Source of the DNA: Dactylosporangium sp. AC04546
GTDB taxonomy: Bacteria; Actinomycetota; Actinomycetes; Mycobacteriales; Micromonosporaceae
Assembly (NCBI RefSeq): GCF_022095675.1
Contig: NZ_JAHYSG010000049.1
Span: 1-64,000, forward strand
Direction: 5' to 3'
Length of the DNA: 64,000 bases
Part shown: piece by piece, positions 11,213 to 22,439 of the stretch
Layout of the letters: every line of letters begins with the position of its first letter
Numbering within the stretch: the stretch's first letter is position 1
Notes under the pieces: generated by a model
Database searches by the model: none
Told to the model about the DNA's origin: nothing
Seen by the model: the letters and a program-made list of their open reading frames with translations, nothing else
Translations under genes and position numbers: made by a program

Positions 11213-12445
11213 ATGGACCAGCACGCCGAGGCACGGCCGCGCGTCGTGCTCGGCGTCGCCGGTGGGATCGCCGCCTACAAGGCCTGTGAGCTGCTGCGCC
11301 TGCTGACCGAGTCGGGTCACCGGGTGCGGGTCGTGCCCACCGCCGCGGCGCTCACCTTCGTCGGCGAGGCCACCTGGGCCGCCCTGTCCGGCCAGCCGGT
11401 CGCCACCGACGTCTTCTCCGGCGCCCACGAGGTGCCCCACGTGCGGCTCGGCCGCGAGGCCGACCTGGTGGTCGTCGCGCCCGCCACCGCCGACCTGCTC
11501 GCCAAGGCCGCGCACGGCCTGGCCGACGACCTGCTCACGAACACGCTGCTCACGGCCCGCTGCCCGGTGCTGTTCGCGCCGGCGATGCACACCGAGATGT
11601 GGGAGCACCCGGCGACCCGGGCCAACGTCGCCACCCTGCGCGAGCGCGGCGCGGTCGTCCTGGAGCCCGCCGTCGGCCGGCTCACCGGCGCCGACACCGG
11701 CAAGGGCCGGCTGCCCGAGCCTCCCGAGATCTTCGCCGCCGCCGTCCGCCTGCTGCGCCGCGGCGGGCTGGCCCCCGAGGAGGCCGTCGACCTGGCCGGG
11801 CGGCACGTCGTGGTCACCGCTGGCGGCACTCGCGAGCCGATCGACCCGGTCCGGTTCATCGGCAACCGCTCCTCCGGCAAGCAGGGATACGCCATCGCCC
11901 GGGCCGCGGTGGCCCGCGGCGCCCGGGTGACGCTCGTCGCCGCCAACGTCGCCCTGCCCGACCCGGCCGGCGCCGACGTGGTGCGCGTGGAGACCACCGA
12001 GCAGCTGCGCCAGGCCACCCTCGCCGCGGCCGGCACGGCCGACGCCGTCGTCATGGCCGCCGCCCCCGCCGACTTCCGCCCGGCGGCGTTCGCCGAAAGC
12101 AAGATCAAGAAGGTCGACGGCGCCGCCCCCACGCTGGAGCTGGTCACCAACCCCGACATCGCGGCAGAGCTGGGCGCGGCCAAACCGGCCGGTCAGGTGC
12201 TCGTCGCGTTCGCCGCCGAGACGGCCGACCTGGAGCGCGCGGTGGCCAACGGCCAGGAGAAGCTGCTGCGAAAACGGGCCGACCTCATCGTCGTGAACGA
12301 GGTCGGCATCGCCAAAACGTTCGGCGCGGAGCACAACCAGGCCGTGATCCTCACCGCAGAGGGTATTCGCGACACCCTGCCCGAACTGTCCAAAGACGAC
12401 CTAGCCGATAGGATTTTGGATCTGGTTTCGGCCCGTTTTCGCTGA
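11213..12445 (+). CDS. coaBC: Bifunctional phosphopantothenoylcysteine synthetase/decarboxylase
   Basis: CoaC (flavin decarboxylase, about 8-185) and CoaB (CTP-dependent ligase, about 190-410) together turn 4'-phosphopantothenate into 4'-phosphopantetheine for coenzyme A. CoaC shows GVAGGIAAYK, the catalytic His in VPHVRLG and PAMHTEMW (the N of the textbook PxMNxxMW is His). The flap motif that holds a cysteine in E. coli reads GADTGKGR here, with no cysteine. CoaB shows GGTREPIDPVRFIGNRSSGKQG and KIKK. Length 410 residues. Confidence 0.95.
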   Translation: MDQHAEARPRVVLGVAGGIAAYKACELLRLLTESGHRVRVVPTAAALTFVGEATWAALSGQPVATDVFSGAHEVPHVRLGREADLVVVAPATADLLAKAAHGLADDLLTNTLLTARCPVLFAPAMHTEMWEHPATRANVATLRERGAVVLEPAVGRLTGADTGKGRLPEPPEIFAAAVRLLRRGGLAPEEAVDLAGRHVVVTAGGTREPIDPVRFIGNRSSGKQGYAIARAAVARGARVTLVAANVALPDPAGADVVRVETTEQLRQATLAAAGTADAVVMAAAPADFRPAAFAESKIKKVDGAAPTLELVTNPDIAAELGAAKPAGQVLVAFAAETADLERAVANGQEKLLRKRADLIVVNEVGIAKTFGAEHNQAVILTAEGIRDTLPELSKDDLADRILDLVSARFR

Positions 12446-12504
12446 TCAACGGGTCGGCAGGGCGATCTCAGGGTGAATTCCCGGGGTTGTTTCAAGTGAT
12501 GCCT

Positions 12505-12535
12505 TTGCCGGTCCTCGAGCGCCAGGTCGTACACT
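12505..12535 (+). promoter_or_regulatory. Weak candidate promoter of metK
   Basis: TTGCCG (12505-12510) and TACACT (12530-12535) are separated by 19 bases, longer than ideal. The rest of the 136-base gap between coaBC and metK holds the GAGGAG ribosome site near 12570. I do not see the conserved pattern of a SAM riboswitch. Confidence 0.3.
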
Positions 12536-12581
12536 CTGGCGAAGCCCGAATACCGACCGCCCGTACCCCTGAGGAGCACCG

Positions 12582-13775
<1,194 letters not shown>

Positions 13776-13849
13776 CCCCCGGCACTGCGCCAGTGCCGCC
13801 GGCCGACCCGTCCCGTTCGTGGACCGGTCGGCCGGCGTCGTCAGGGCCC

Positions 13850-16033
13850 GTGAACGATCCGGCGCCCGGCCTCGGCGCGTCCCCGGCGCCCGCCGCCATA
13901 TCGAGCCCGGACGATGTCGCCATTCCGCTGACATCTGCCGCCCGGGCCCCTCGCGAAGTGCCGCCTGATCAACCAGCGTCTATTGCTCCCGGCCGTGGGG
14001 AAGCGCCCGCGCTCTTTCCCGAATCGGCCGTCGCACCCCGCCGGGCCGCCACCCGGGCCAAGACCCGCAAGCCCGCCGCGGAGCGCCCCGCCGCCGCGGA
14101 GCTGCCGATCGCGCGGGTCTGCGTCGACACTCCGCTGCCGCACCTCGACCGCCCGTTCGACTACCTCGTCCCGGCCGACGCCGACGCCGCCGCCCAGCCC
14201 GGCGTGCGGGTCCGGGTGCGGTTCGCCGGCCAGCTCGTCGACGGGTTCCTGCTCGACCGCACCGCCGCCTCCGGCCACGACGGCCGGCTGGCCTTCCTCG
14301 ACCGGGTGGTGTCGCCCGAGGCCGTCGCCGCCCCGGAGGTCGTCGCGCTGGCCCGGGAGATCGCCGACCGGTACGCGGGGACGCTGTCGGACGTGCTGCG
14401 GCTCGCGGTACCGCCGCGGCACGCGAGGACCGAAGCGGCGGCGGTGCCGGATGCCCCGCCCGGCTGGACGGGCACCGTCGCGCCGGACGGCTGGGGGCAC
14501 TACCCGGCCGGGCCCGCCTTCCTGCGGGCGCTCGGCGACGGGCGGGCGCCCCGGGCCGTCTGGACCGCGCTGCCCGGCGAGGACTGGCCGGCCCGGCTGG
14601 CCGAGGCCGCCGCCGCCTGCCTGGCCGGCGGGCGCGGCGCGCTGCTCGTGGTGCCCGACGCCCGCGACCTCGACCGCCTCGACGCCGCCCTGACCCGCGT
14701 GCTCGGCGGCTCCGCGCACCACGTGGCGCTCTCCGCCGCCCTCGGGCCGGCCGAGCGGTACCGCCGCTTCCTCGAGGCCGTCAGGGGCCGAGCCCGCATC
14801 GTCGCCGGCACCCGCGCCGCGGCGTTCGCCCCGGTCGCCGGCCTCGGGCTGGTCGCGATCTGGGACGACGGCGACGACCTGCACGCCGAGCCCCGCGCGC
14901 CGTACCCGCACGCCCGGCAGGTCCTGCTGTCCCGCGCGGAGCAGACGGGGTGCGCCGCGGTCGTCGGGGGATTCGGCCGTACCGCCGAGGCCCAGCAGCT
15001 CGTCGAGGCCCGCTGGGCGATCGAGGTCACCGCCGGCCGCGACGGCCTGCGCCGCGCCATGCCCCGCGTGATCACCACCGGCGAGCACGACCAGCCGCGC
15101 GAGCCCGAGGCGGTCGCCGCCCGGCTGCCGTCGATCGCCTGGCGCGCCGCCCGCGAGGCCCTGGCCCGCGACGCCCCGGTCCTCATCCAGGTGCCCCGGC
15201 GCGGCTACATCCCGGTCGTCGCCTGCGCCGACTGCTTCACCCCGTCGCGCTGCGTGCACTGCGCCGGCCCGCTGTCGCTGCCGTCGGCCACGGAGGCGCC
15301 GCAGTGCCGCTGGTGCGGTCGCCCGGCGGCGAACCACGCCTGCCCGGAGTGCGGCGGCCGCCGCCTGCGCGCCGCGGTGATCGGCGCCCGGCGTACCGCC
15401 GAGGAGCTGGCCCGCGCCTTCCCCGGCACGCCCGTGCGGACCTCCGGCCGCGACGAGGTCCTGGCCACGGTCCCCGCCAGCGCGTCGCTCGTGGTCGCGA
15501 CCCCCGGGGCCGAGCCGGTGGCGCTCGACGGGTACGGCGCGGTGCTCCTCCTGGACACCTGGGCCCTGCTGACCCGGGCCGACCTGCGCGGCACGGAGGA
15601 GGCGCTGCGCCGCTGGCTGGCCGCGGCCGCCCTGGCCCGCCCGGCCTCCCGGCACGGCCAGGTGGTGGTCGTCGCCGAGGGCGGCCTGGCGGTCGTGCAG
15701 GCCCTGCTGCGGTTCGACCCGGGCTGGCTCGCCGCGCGCGAGCTCGCGGACCGGCGCGAGCTGGGCTTCCCGCCGGCGGCGCGGATGGCCGCGGTGACCG
15801 GGGTCCCGGCGGCGGTCGCGGAGCTCCTGGCGGCCGCGCAGCTGCCGGCGGGGGCGGAGGTGCTCGGCCCGGTACCGGCCCGCGAACCGGGCCACGAGCG
15901 GATGCTCGTGCGCACCCCGCGCTCGGCCGGCCGGGCGCTGGGCCTGGCGTTGCGGGCGGCGGCGGGGGTGCGCTCGGCCCGCAAGGCCCCGGACCCGGTC
16001 CACATCCAGATCGACCCGCTGGACCTGCTCTAG
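13850..16033 (+). CDS. priA: Primosomal protein N' (PriA-like), helicase motifs degraded
   Basis: The product is about 727 residues. After an Ala/Pro-rich N-terminal tail of about 90 residues comes the PriA DNA-binding domain (AELPIARVCVDTPLPHLDRPFDY). A helicase-like core follows in which the Walker A lysine loop is absent and the DEGH box reads WDDGDD. A zinc region has eight cysteines (CADCFTPSRCVHC; CRWCGRP, CPECGG). PriA of actinobacteria generally lacks helicase activity but may still help replication restart. The start is uncertain: GTG 13850 was chosen, with GTG 13793 also in frame. Its stop overlaps that of rsmB. Confidence 0.88.
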   Translation: MNDPAPGLGASPAPAAISSPDDVAIPLTSAARAPREVPPDQPASIAPGRGEAPALFPESAVAPRRAATRAKTRKPAAERPAAAELPIARVCVDTPLPHLDRPFDYLVPADADAAAQPGVRVRVRFAGQLVDGFLLDRTAASGHDGRLAFLDRVVSPEAVAAPEVVALAREIADRYAGTLSDVLRLAVPPRHARTEAAAVPDAPPGWTGTVAPDGWGHYPAGPAFLRALGDGRAPRAVWTALPGEDWPARLAEAAAACLAGGRGALLVVPDARDLDRLDAALTRVLGGSAHHVALSAALGPAERYRRFLEAVRGRARIVAGTRAAAFAPVAGLGLVAIWDDGDDLHAEPRAPYPHARQVLLSRAEQTGCAAVVGGFGRTAEAQQLVEARWAIEVTAGRDGLRRAMPRVITTGEHDQPREPEAVAARLPSIAWRAAREALARDAPVLIQVPRRGYIPVVACADCFTPSRCVHCAGPLSLPSATEAPQCRWCGRPAANHACPECGGRRLRAAVIGARRTAEELARAFPGTPVRTSGRDEVLATVPASASLVVATPGAEPVALDGYGAVLLLDTWALLTRADLRGTEEALRRWLAAAALARPASRHGQVVVVAEGGLAVVQALLRFDPGWLAARELADRRELGFPPAARMAAVTGVPAAVAELLAAAQLPAGAEVLGPVPAREPGHERMLVRTPRSAGRALGLALRAAAGVRSARKAPDPVHIQIDPLDLL

Positions 16034-17472
16034 CTGCCAATCCGGCGGAGGAGGGCCAGGAACATCGCGTCCGTGCCGTGGCGGTGGGGCCACAGCTGGA
16101 CCGTCGGGCCCGTGCCCATCTCCGGCAGCGACGGCGGCAGGTACGGCCGGGCGTCGACCAGATCCATCTCGATGTCCGAGCGGCGCGCCGCCTCCGTCAC
16201 CGACACCGAGGTCTCGGCCTGGTGGGGGGAGCAGGTCACGTACGCGACCAGGCCGCCCGGGCGGACCGCGCGGAACGCCGACTGCAGCAGCTCCCGCTGC
16301 AGGCGGGTCAGCGGCGGCAGGTCCGACGGCTGGCGGCGCCAGCGGGCCTCCGGGCGGCGGCGCAGCGCGCCCAGGCCCGTGCACGGGGCGTCGACCAGGA
16401 CCCGGTCGAAGCCGCCCACCGGCAGGTCGGGGTCGCGGCCCACGTCGCGGCCGTCGGCGTTGATGGTGTACACCGGCAGGCCCGCCGTCGCCGAGGCGAC
16501 CAGGGCGGCGCGGTGGTGGGCCACCTCGACCGCGGTCACGTGCGCGCCGCGGGAGCGGGCCAGCGCGCCGAGCAGGCCCGCCTTGCCGCCCGGGCCCGCG
16601 CAGAGGTCCAGCCAGGTGTCGTCGCGGCCGTCGAGCGGGGCGGTCGCCAGGACGTTGGCGACCAGCTGGCTGCCCTCGTCCTGGACGTGGGCGCGGCCGT
16701 CGCGCACGGCCGCGATCGCCGCCGGGTCGCCGCCGCCGGACAGCACCACCGCGTAGGGGGAGTACCGGCCGACCGACGCGCCGCGCAGCGAGGCGGCCAG
16801 CTCGGCGGCGTCGACGAGGCCCGGGCGGGCGCACAGGTGGACCGGCGGGGCCAGGTTGTCGGCGTCCAGCGCCAGCTCGGCCTCTTCGAGCGAGCCGAGG
16901 GCGTCGGCGAAGGCCCGCACGATCCACGCCGGGTGGGCGTGGGTCAGCGCGGCCCGGTCCACCGGGTCGGCCGGGGCGAGCCGGGCCAGCCAGGCCGAGC
17001 GGTCGGTCTCGGCGACGCGGCGCAGCACGGCGTTGGCGAAGCCGGCGGCGCCCGGCACGAGCGAGCGGACCAGGTCGACCGTGGTCGCGACCGCCGCGTG
17101 GGCGCCGACGCGCAGGTGCAGCAGCTGGTAGGCGCCGAGGCGCAGGGCGTCGCGCACCGGCGGGTCGATGCGCTCCATCGGCCGGTCGGCGGCGGCCGCG
17201 ACGATCGCGTCGAGGGTGCCGGTCTGGCGCAGCGTGCCGTACGTCAGCTCGGTCGCGAACGCGGCGTCCCGCCCGGTCACGCCGGACGAGCGCAGGATGC
17301 GGGGGAGGACCAGGTTGGCGTAGGCGTCGTCGCGGTGGACGGCGGCCACGGCCTCGTACGCGGCCTCGCGGGCCGGGTCGAGGGCCGGCCGCCCACCCCG
17401 CGGCGGCCGGGCCAGGCGGTCGTCCCGTCCCCCGGCCGGCCGCGCGCCCGGACCACGGCGCGCAGACCTCAA
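16030..17472 (-). CDS. rsmB: 16S rRNA m5C967 methyltransferase RsmB
   Basis: The N-terminal NusB-like RNA-binding domain ([20 protein letters not shown] onward) is followed by a SAM methyltransferase domain with [14 protein letters not shown]. The two catalytic cysteine motifs are [14 protein letters not shown] and [10 protein letters not shown]. About 480 residues, normal for the family. The likely start is TTG 17472, which overlaps the fmt stop as TTGA and lies 8-10 bases after GGGGGAG in the fmt end. Order def-fmt-rsmB on one strand is standard. The stop at 16030-16032 shares bases with the priA stop. Confidence 0.93.
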   Translation of the reverse strand: MRSARRGPGARPAGGRDDRLARPPRGGRPALDPAREAAYEAVAAVHRDDAYANLVLPRILRSSGVTGRDAAFATELTYGTLRQTGTLDAIVAAAADRPMERIDPPVRDALRLGAYQLLHLRVGAHAAVATTVDLVRSLVPGAAGFANAVLRRVAETDRSAWLARLAPADPVDRAALTHAHPAWIVRAFADALGSLEEAELALDADNLAPPVHLCARPGLVDAAELAASLRGASVGRYSPYAVVLSGGGDPAAIAAVRDGRAHVQDEGSQLVANVLATAPLDGRDDTWLDLCAGPGGKAGLLGALARSRGAHVTAVEVAHHRAALVASATAGLPVYTINADGRDVGRDPDLPVGGFDRVLVDAPCTGLGALRRRPEARWRRQPSDLPPLTRLQRELLQSAFRAVRPGGLVAYVTCSPHQAETSVSVTEAARRSDIEMDLVDARPYLPPSLPEMGTGPTVQLWPHRHGTDAMFLALLRRIGS

Positions 17473-18413
17473 GACGCCAGCTCCCCCGACTCCACGCGGG
17501 CACCGCGCGCCCAGGCATCGGCGGGCATCGCCTTCTTCCCCGGCGCCGTGACGCTGCCGAGCACGACGGGCACGGTCCCGGTACCGACGAGGACCCGGTT
17601 GCGCTCGACGAGCAGCTCGCCCGCAGCGGGCGACGGCGCCCCCCCGATGACGGTGGCCGCGCTCAGCGGCGTGACCGGACCCAGCTTGAGCCGCTCGCCG
17701 CGGAACGTCGTCCACGCGCCGGGCGCCGGGGTGCAGGCCCGGACCCGCCGGTCGACGGCGAACGCCGGGTCGGCCCAGCGGACCTGCGCGTCCTCGACGG
17801 TCAGCTTGGGGGCGAGCGAGATGCCCTCGTGCGGCTGCGGCACCGCGGAGAGCGAGCCGGCCGCGATCCCGTCGAGGACCCGGACCAGCAGCTCCGCGCC
17901 CGACACCGCGAGCCGGTCGAGCAGGTCGCCCGACGTGTCGCGCGGCCCCACCGGCTCGGTCAGCGTGCCGTACACGGGGCCGGTGTCGAGGCCCTCCTCG
18001 AGCAGGAAGACGCTGGCGCCGGTCATGTCGTCACCGTGCAGCACCGCGTGCTGGACGGGCGCCGCGCCGCGCCAGGCGGGCAGCAGCGAGAAATGCAGGT
18101 TCAGCCAGCCGTGGCGCGGGATGTCGAGGGCGGAGCGCGGCACGAGCGCCCCGTAGGCGACCACGGGCGCGCAGTCGGGCTCGAGGGCCTTGAGCCGGTC
18201 GAGGAACTCCGGCTCGCGCGGCCTGGCCGGGGTCAGCACGGGGATGCCGCGCTCGGTGGCCCACGCCGAGACCGGCGACGGCACGAGCTGGCGGCCCCGG
18301 CCGGACGGCGCGTCGGGCCGGGTGACGACCGCGACGAGCTCGTGCTCCGAGGCGGCGATGGCGTCGAGCGCGGGCAGCGCGACCGCGGGCGTGCCCGCGA
18401 AGACCAGCCTCAT
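17469..18413 (-). CDS. fmt: Methionyl-tRNA formyltransferase
   Basis: Formylates initiator Met-tRNA. The 314-residue product begins [16 protein letters not shown] and has the catalytic region [18 protein letters not shown] (Asn and His of the active site). The catalytic Asp is in EEGLDTGPV. The C-terminal domain has the usual OB-fold tRNA-binding region. It lies 7 bases after def and overlaps rsmB, so the three are probably one transcript. Confidence 0.96.
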   Translation of the reverse strand: MRLVFAGTPAVALPALDAIAASEHELVAVVTRPDAPSGRGRQLVPSPVSAWATERGIPVLTPARPREPEFLDRLKALEPDCAPVVAYGALVPRSALDIPRHGWLNLHFSLLPAWRGAAPVQHAVLHGDDMTGASVFLLEEGLDTGPVYGTLTEPVGPRDTSGDLLDRLAVSGAELLVRVLDGIAAGSLSAVPQPHEGISLAPKLTVEDAQVRWADPAFAVDRRVRACTPAPGAWTTFRGERLKLGPVTPLSAATVIGGAPSPAAGELLVERNRVLVGTGTVPVVLGSVTAPGKKAMPADAWARGARVESGELAS

Positions 18414-18420
18414 CCGCGCC

Positions 18421-18969
18421 TCACCGGATCCCGAAGAGGCCGTGCGGGCTGGACTTGACCACGGGCGGCGCGTCGGGGTTGTACCACTCGGCCGCGCGGA
18501 TCTCCTTCATCGCCTGCTTGCGGCGTTCGGCGTCGAGCCGGTCGACGAACAGCACGCCCTCGAGGTGGTCGGTCTCGTGCTGCGCGCAGCGCGCCATGAG
18601 CCCGGTGCCGACGATCTGGATCGGGTCGCCGTGCTGGTTGAAGCCCTTGGCGATGACGTTCTGCCGGCGCTTCGTGTCGACGTAGACCCCGGGGATCGAC
18701 AGGCAGCCCTCGGGCCCGTCCTGCTCCTCCTCGTCGGGGAACTCCAGGACCGGGTTGACCAGGTGACCGACCACGTCGTCGACGTCGAACGAGAACACCC
18801 GCAGGCCCACCCCGATCTGCGGGGCGGCCAGGCCGGTGCCGTTCTGCTGGGCCATCGTGTCGAGCAGGTCCTTGACCAGCTTGCGCAACTCCTTGTCGAA
18901 GTCCACGACGGGATCGGCCGCCGTGCGCAGCACGGGGTCGCCGAACAGGCGGACGGACTGGACGGTCAA
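18421..18969 (-). CDS. def: Peptide deformylase
   Basis: A metalloenzyme of 182 residues that removes the formyl group from new proteins. All three signature motifs are present: [18 protein letters not shown] with the metal cysteine, and HETDHLEG with two metal histidines and the catalytic Glu. The start is TTG 18969, preceded by AGAGGTG on this strand. It diverges from the amidohydrolase gene across only 47 bases. Confidence 0.96.
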   Translation of the reverse strand: MTVQSVRLFGDPVLRTAADPVVDFDKELRKLVKDLLDTMAQQNGTGLAAPQIGVGLRVFSFDVDDVVGHLVNPVLEFPDEEEQDGPEGCLSIPGVYVDTKRRQNVIAKGFNQHGDPIQIVGTGLMARCAQHETDHLEGVLFVDRLDAERRKQAMKEIRAAEWYNPDAPPVVKSSPHGLFGIR

Positions 18970-19016
18970 GCGGCACCTCTTATCTGATCCGAGTCAATCA
19001 AGTCTAGTGTGACGGG

Positions 19017-20114
19017 GTGACCAGCCTGCACCTGCGTGGCACCGTGCTGCCGGAGGGTGAGCTCCGCGACATCTGGGTGGTGGGCGGCCGGCTGACGTTC
19101 ACCCGCCCGAGCGGTGGCGCGGACACGGTGGTGGACGGCGGCTACCTGCTGCCCGGCCTGGTGGACGCCCACGCGCACCTCGGCCACGACCCGCAGACGA
19201 TGGCCTTCGATGCCGGGAGGTTCACCGAGGCCGCGCTCGCCTACGCGGCCGCCGGCACGACCCTGCTGCGCGTGCCCGGGCACCGCGCGCCGATCCCGGC
19301 CGGGCTGCGGGCCGACCCCCGCCTGCCGCGCCTGGTGACCGCGGGGGAGTGGCTCGCCTGGAGCGGCCTGCACGACCTCGACGGTCCGCAGTCGGCACCG
19401 GAGGACCTGAGCGCGGCGGCGGTCGCGCAGGCCCGGGCGAACGACGGGTGGTGCAAGACCTACGGCGACTGGGAGCCGTTCACGCCTGCCGTTCCAGCAG
19501 GTGTACTGCGGGAGCTGTGCACGGCCGTCCACGCGGCCGGCGGCCGGGTCGCCGCGCACTGCCAGACCGCCGAGGGCACCCGCAACGCGGTCCTCGCCGG
19601 CGTCGACTCGATCGAGCACGCCTGGTACCTCACCGACGACCTGCTGGAAGTCCTCGCCGCGCGCGGCGGTGCGGTCACGCCGACCTGGTCGGGCTTCCTC
19701 CCGCACGTCGCCGACGTGCGCACCAAGCCGGAGGGCCCGCGCAAGGACTGGTTCCTCGGCGGCGTCGAGAGCCTGCGCACCGCGACCGTCGCCGCGCACG
19801 AGGCCGGCGTGACCGTGCTGGCCGGCACCGACTCGCTGGCGTTCGGCGACGTGGTGACCGAGATCGAGCACCTGGTGGCGGCCGGGCTCCCGGGCGCGGC
19901 CGCGGTCGGCGCGGCGAGCTGGGACGCCCGCCGCTACCTGGGCTTCCCGGGCCTGAGCGAGGCCGGCGCCGAGACCGACGCCGAGGCCGGCGCCGAGGGT
20001 GCGCCGGCCGACCTGGTCGCCGTCGCCGACGACCCGCGCCGCTTCCCCGGTGTGCTGCGTCACCCGTCGCTCGTGCTGCTCAGCGGTACCACAGCGGGCA
20101 CTGGTTACCGTTGA
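19017..20114 (+). CDS. Amidohydrolase family protein (imidazolonepropionase-like)
   Basis: The 365-residue product follows the metal-dependent hydrolase fold: LVDAHAHLGHD (first metal motif, about 50), WCKTYGD with a lysine at the bridging position, VAAHCQT, SIEHAWYL and AGTDSLAFGD near the C-terminus. The substrate cannot be told from sequence. Near the C-terminus a short acidic EAGAE-TDAEAGAEG duplication is a lineage-type insertion. The GTG has no Shine-Dalgarno, but TAGTGT (19005-19010) lies 6 bases before it, which suggests a leaderless transcript. Confidence 0.85.
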   Translation: MTSLHLRGTVLPEGELRDIWVVGGRLTFTRPSGGADTVVDGGYLLPGLVDAHAHLGHDPQTMAFDAGRFTEAALAYAAAGTTLLRVPGHRAPIPAGLRADPRLPRLVTAGEWLAWSGLHDLDGPQSAPEDLSAAAVAQARANDGWCKTYGDWEPFTPAVPAGVLRELCTAVHAAGGRVAAHCQTAEGTRNAVLAGVDSIEHAWYLTDDLLEVLAARGGAVTPTWSGFLPHVADVRTKPEGPRKDWFLGGVESLRTATVAAHEAGVTVLAGTDSLAFGDVVTEIEHLVAAGLPGAAAVGAASWDARRYLGFPGLSEAGAETDAEAGAEGAPADLVAVADDPRRFPGVLRHPSLVLLSGTTAGTGYR

Positions 20115-20117
20115 CCC

Positions 20118-21845
20118 GTGGCGGATGAACGGGCGGCCGTCGGACTGCGGTCGTTGTTGCCCTACCTGCGGGACCATCGCGGCACCCTCGTGGTCGTCGG
20201 GGTCCTCTCCCTCGCCGGGTCGGTCACGACCCTGGCCCAACCACTGCTCACCCGGCAGGTCCTCGACGGGCTCCAGGCCTCCCGGGCCGTCGGCGGCACC
20301 GTGGCGGTCCTGGTGGCCGTGCTGGCCGGCGTCGCGCTGCTCAACGCTTTGCGCGACTTCCTGCTCCAGCGCACCGCCGAGGGCCTGGTGCTCACCGCGC
20401 GGCGGCGGCTGACCCGGCACCTGCTGCGGCTGCCGATCAGCGAGTATGACCGGCGCCGCACCGGCGACCTGCTGTCCCGCGTCGGCGCCGACTCGACGCT
20501 GCTGCGGGCCGTGGTCACCGCCGGGCTGTTCGAGACGGTCACCGGCGTGGTCATGGTGGCCGGCGCGGCCGTCGCGATGGTCCTGCTCGACCCGGTGCTG
20601 TTCCTCACCGCCGGCGCCGGGCTGGCGCTCGGGCTGAGCATCGCGCTGGTGTTCGCCCGCCGGGTCCGCCCGGCCTCGGAGGCGGCGCAGGCGCGCATCG
20701 GCGAGATGACCAGCGCGGTCGAGCGGGCGCTCACCGCCGCCCGCACGATCCGGGCCAGCAACGCCGAGGCGCGCGAGATCGCGGCGGTCGACGTGAGCGC
20801 CACCGAGGCGTACCGCGCCGGCGTGCGCATCGCGAAGCTCGAGGCGCTCGTCGGGCCGGCCAGCCTCGCCGCGATCCAGGGCGCGTTCCTGCTGCTGCTC
20901 GGCGTCGGCGGGGCCCGCGTGGCGGCCGGCACGATCTCCGTCGGCGACCTCGTGGCGTTCGTGCTGTACCTCTTCTTCCTGGTCATGCCGCTCGGCCAGG
21001 CCATCCACGCGTACACCCAGCTGCAGACGGGGCTCGGCGCGCTGCAGCGGATGGAGGACGTGCTGGCGGTGCCCCTGGAGGCCGACGACGGCACCCGCAC
21101 GCCCGTGCCCGGCCCGGTCGCGGTCGCCTTCGACCGCGTGACGTTCGGCTACGGCACCGGCGAGCCCGTCGTGCGCGACGTGTCGTTCACCGTGCCGTTC
21201 GGCACGCGCACGGCGCTGGTCGGGCCGTCCGGCGCCGGCAAGTCGACGCTGCTGCAGCTGGTCGAGCGGTTCTACGACGTCACCGGCGGCGCCGTGCAGG
21301 TCGCGGGCGTCGACGTGCGGGAGCTGCCCCGCACGGCCCTGCGGGGGATGCTCGGGTACGTCGAGCAGGAGGCGCCGGTGCTCGCCGGCACGCTGCGGGA
21401 GAACCTGCGCCTGACCGTCCCCGACGCCACCGACGCGCAGATGCTCGCGGTCCTCGACGCGGTGAACCTCGCCGACATCGTCGGGCGCACCCCGGAGGGC
21501 CTCGACGCGCAGGTCGGCGAGGGCGGCGTGCTGCTCTCCGGCGGCGAGCGGCAGCGCCTCGCGATCGCCCGCACGCTGCTGGCCGCGCCGCCGATCCTGC
21601 TGCTCGACGAGCCGACGTCGAACCTCGACGCGCGCAACGAGGTGGCGCTGCGGCAGGCGATCGACACCGTCGCCCGCAACCGGACGATGATCGTCGTCGC
21701 TCACCGGCTCTCGACGGTCGTCGATGCCGACCAGATCGTGGTCATGGAGGGCGGCCGGGTCGTCGCGACCGGCCGGCACGAGGAGCTGACCGAGACCAAC
21801 GAGCTGTACCGCGAGCTCGCCACCAACCAGCTCCTGGTCGCATGA
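20118..21845 (+). CDS. ABC transporter, fused membrane and ATPase half-exporter
   Basis: A type IV (ABCB-like) half-transporter of 575 residues. Six membrane helices (about 20-310) precede the nucleotide-binding domain with Walker [10 protein letters not shown], signature [14 protein letters not shown] and Walker [13 protein letters not shown]. It would work as a homodimer exporting an unknown lipid, peptide or drug. TACCGT (20106-20111) lies 6 bases before the GTG, and there is no ribosome site, so it may have its own leaderless transcript. It overlaps the kinase gene by ATGA. Confidence 0.9.
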   Translation: MADERAAVGLRSLLPYLRDHRGTLVVVGVLSLAGSVTTLAQPLLTRQVLDGLQASRAVGGTVAVLVAVLAGVALLNALRDFLLQRTAEGLVLTARRRLTRHLLRLPISEYDRRRTGDLLSRVGADSTLLRAVVTAGLFETVTGVVMVAGAAVAMVLLDPVLFLTAGAGLALGLSIALVFARRVRPASEAAQARIGEMTSAVERALTAARTIRASNAEAREIAAVDVSATEAYRAGVRIAKLEALVGPASLAAIQGAFLLLLGVGGARVAAGTISVGDLVAFVLYLFFLVMPLGQAIHAYTQLQTGLGALQRMEDVLAVPLEADDGTRTPVPGPVAVAFDRVTFGYGTGEPVVRDVSFTVPFGTRTALVGPSGAGKSTLLQLVERFYDVTGGAVQVAGVDVRELPRTALRGMLGYVEQEAPVLAGTLRENLRLTVPDATDAQMLAVLDAVNLADIVGRTPEGLDAQVGEGGVLLSGGERQRLAIARTLLAAPPILLLDEPTSNLDARNEVALRQAIDTVARNRTMIVVAHRLSTVVDADQIVVMEGGRVVATGRHEELTETNELYRELATNQLLVA

Positions 21846-22429
21846 CGGCGGACGTGTGGGTGGTCGCCGGGCCGCCGGGGGCCGGCAAGTCGACCGTCGC
21901 GGACCTGCTGCTCGGGATGCTGTCGCCGGTGCCGGCCCTGCTCGACAAGGACACCGTGTACGGCGACTTCGTGGCGGTCACCCTCGACGCCGCGGGCCGG
22001 CCGCCGGGCGAGCGCGAGGGGCCGTGGTACGACGAGCACGTCAAGGTCCACGAGTACGCCGGCCTGGCCGCGACCGCCCGCGAGATCCGCGCCCACGGCT
22101 GCCCGGTCCTGCTGTCCGGCCCGTTCACCGGCCAGATCGGCGACCCCGCGCGGTGGGCGGCGTTCGTCGCCGCGCTCGGCGGCGACCCGGTCCGGCTGGT
22201 CTGGGTCCGCTCCGACCCGGCGACCCTGCGGGAGCGGCTGATCGCCCGCGGCTCGCACCGCGACGGCCAGAAGCTCGCCCGCTGGGACGAGTTCCTGGCC
22301 GCCATCCCGCCGGAGCGCGCACCGGCGGTGGCGCACCTCGCGGTGGACAACCGCCGGGACGCGCCACCGCTGGCCGGGACGCTCGCGGCCGCGCTGCGTT
22401 CGCGAGGCTGGTCCGCGCCGCGACCGTGA
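21842..22429 (+). CDS. P-loop kinase-like ATPase (AAA_33 type), substrate unknown
   Basis: The 195-residue product has a Walker A loop GPPGAGKST at about 10-18, an [10 protein letters not shown] region typical of small-molecule or polynucleotide kinases, and arginines in a lid-like segment ([16 protein letters not shown]). The last resembles the zeta-toxin / chloramphenicol phosphotransferase-like / shikimate-kinase superfamily. The target is not predictable. It is coupled to the ABC exporter by an ATGA overlap. Confidence 0.8.
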   Translation: MTADVWVVAGPPGAGKSTVADLLLGMLSPVPALLDKDTVYGDFVAVTLDAAGRPPGEREGPWYDEHVKVHEYAGLAATAREIRAHGCPVLLSGPFTGQIGDPARWAAFVAALGGDPVRLVWVRSDPATLRERLIARGSHRDGQKLARWDEFLAAIPPERAPAVAHLAVDNRRDAPPLAGTLAAALRSRGWSAPRP

Positions 22430-22439
22430 GCGCGGGACC

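Noticed and set aside
12446..12581. SAM riboswitch upstream of metK
   Set aside because: The gap lacks the conserved SAM-I or SAM-IV core sequences, and no matching stem pattern was found.
13841..17518. 1225-codon minus-strand frame opposite priA and across rsmB
   Set aside because: It covers two genes with good motifs, and its own product is Pro/Gly/Arg-rich with no recognisable domain.
18966..21779. 937-codon minus-strand frame opposite the amidohydrolase and ABC exporter
   Set aside because: Shadow frame; the plus-strand products carry complete family motifs.
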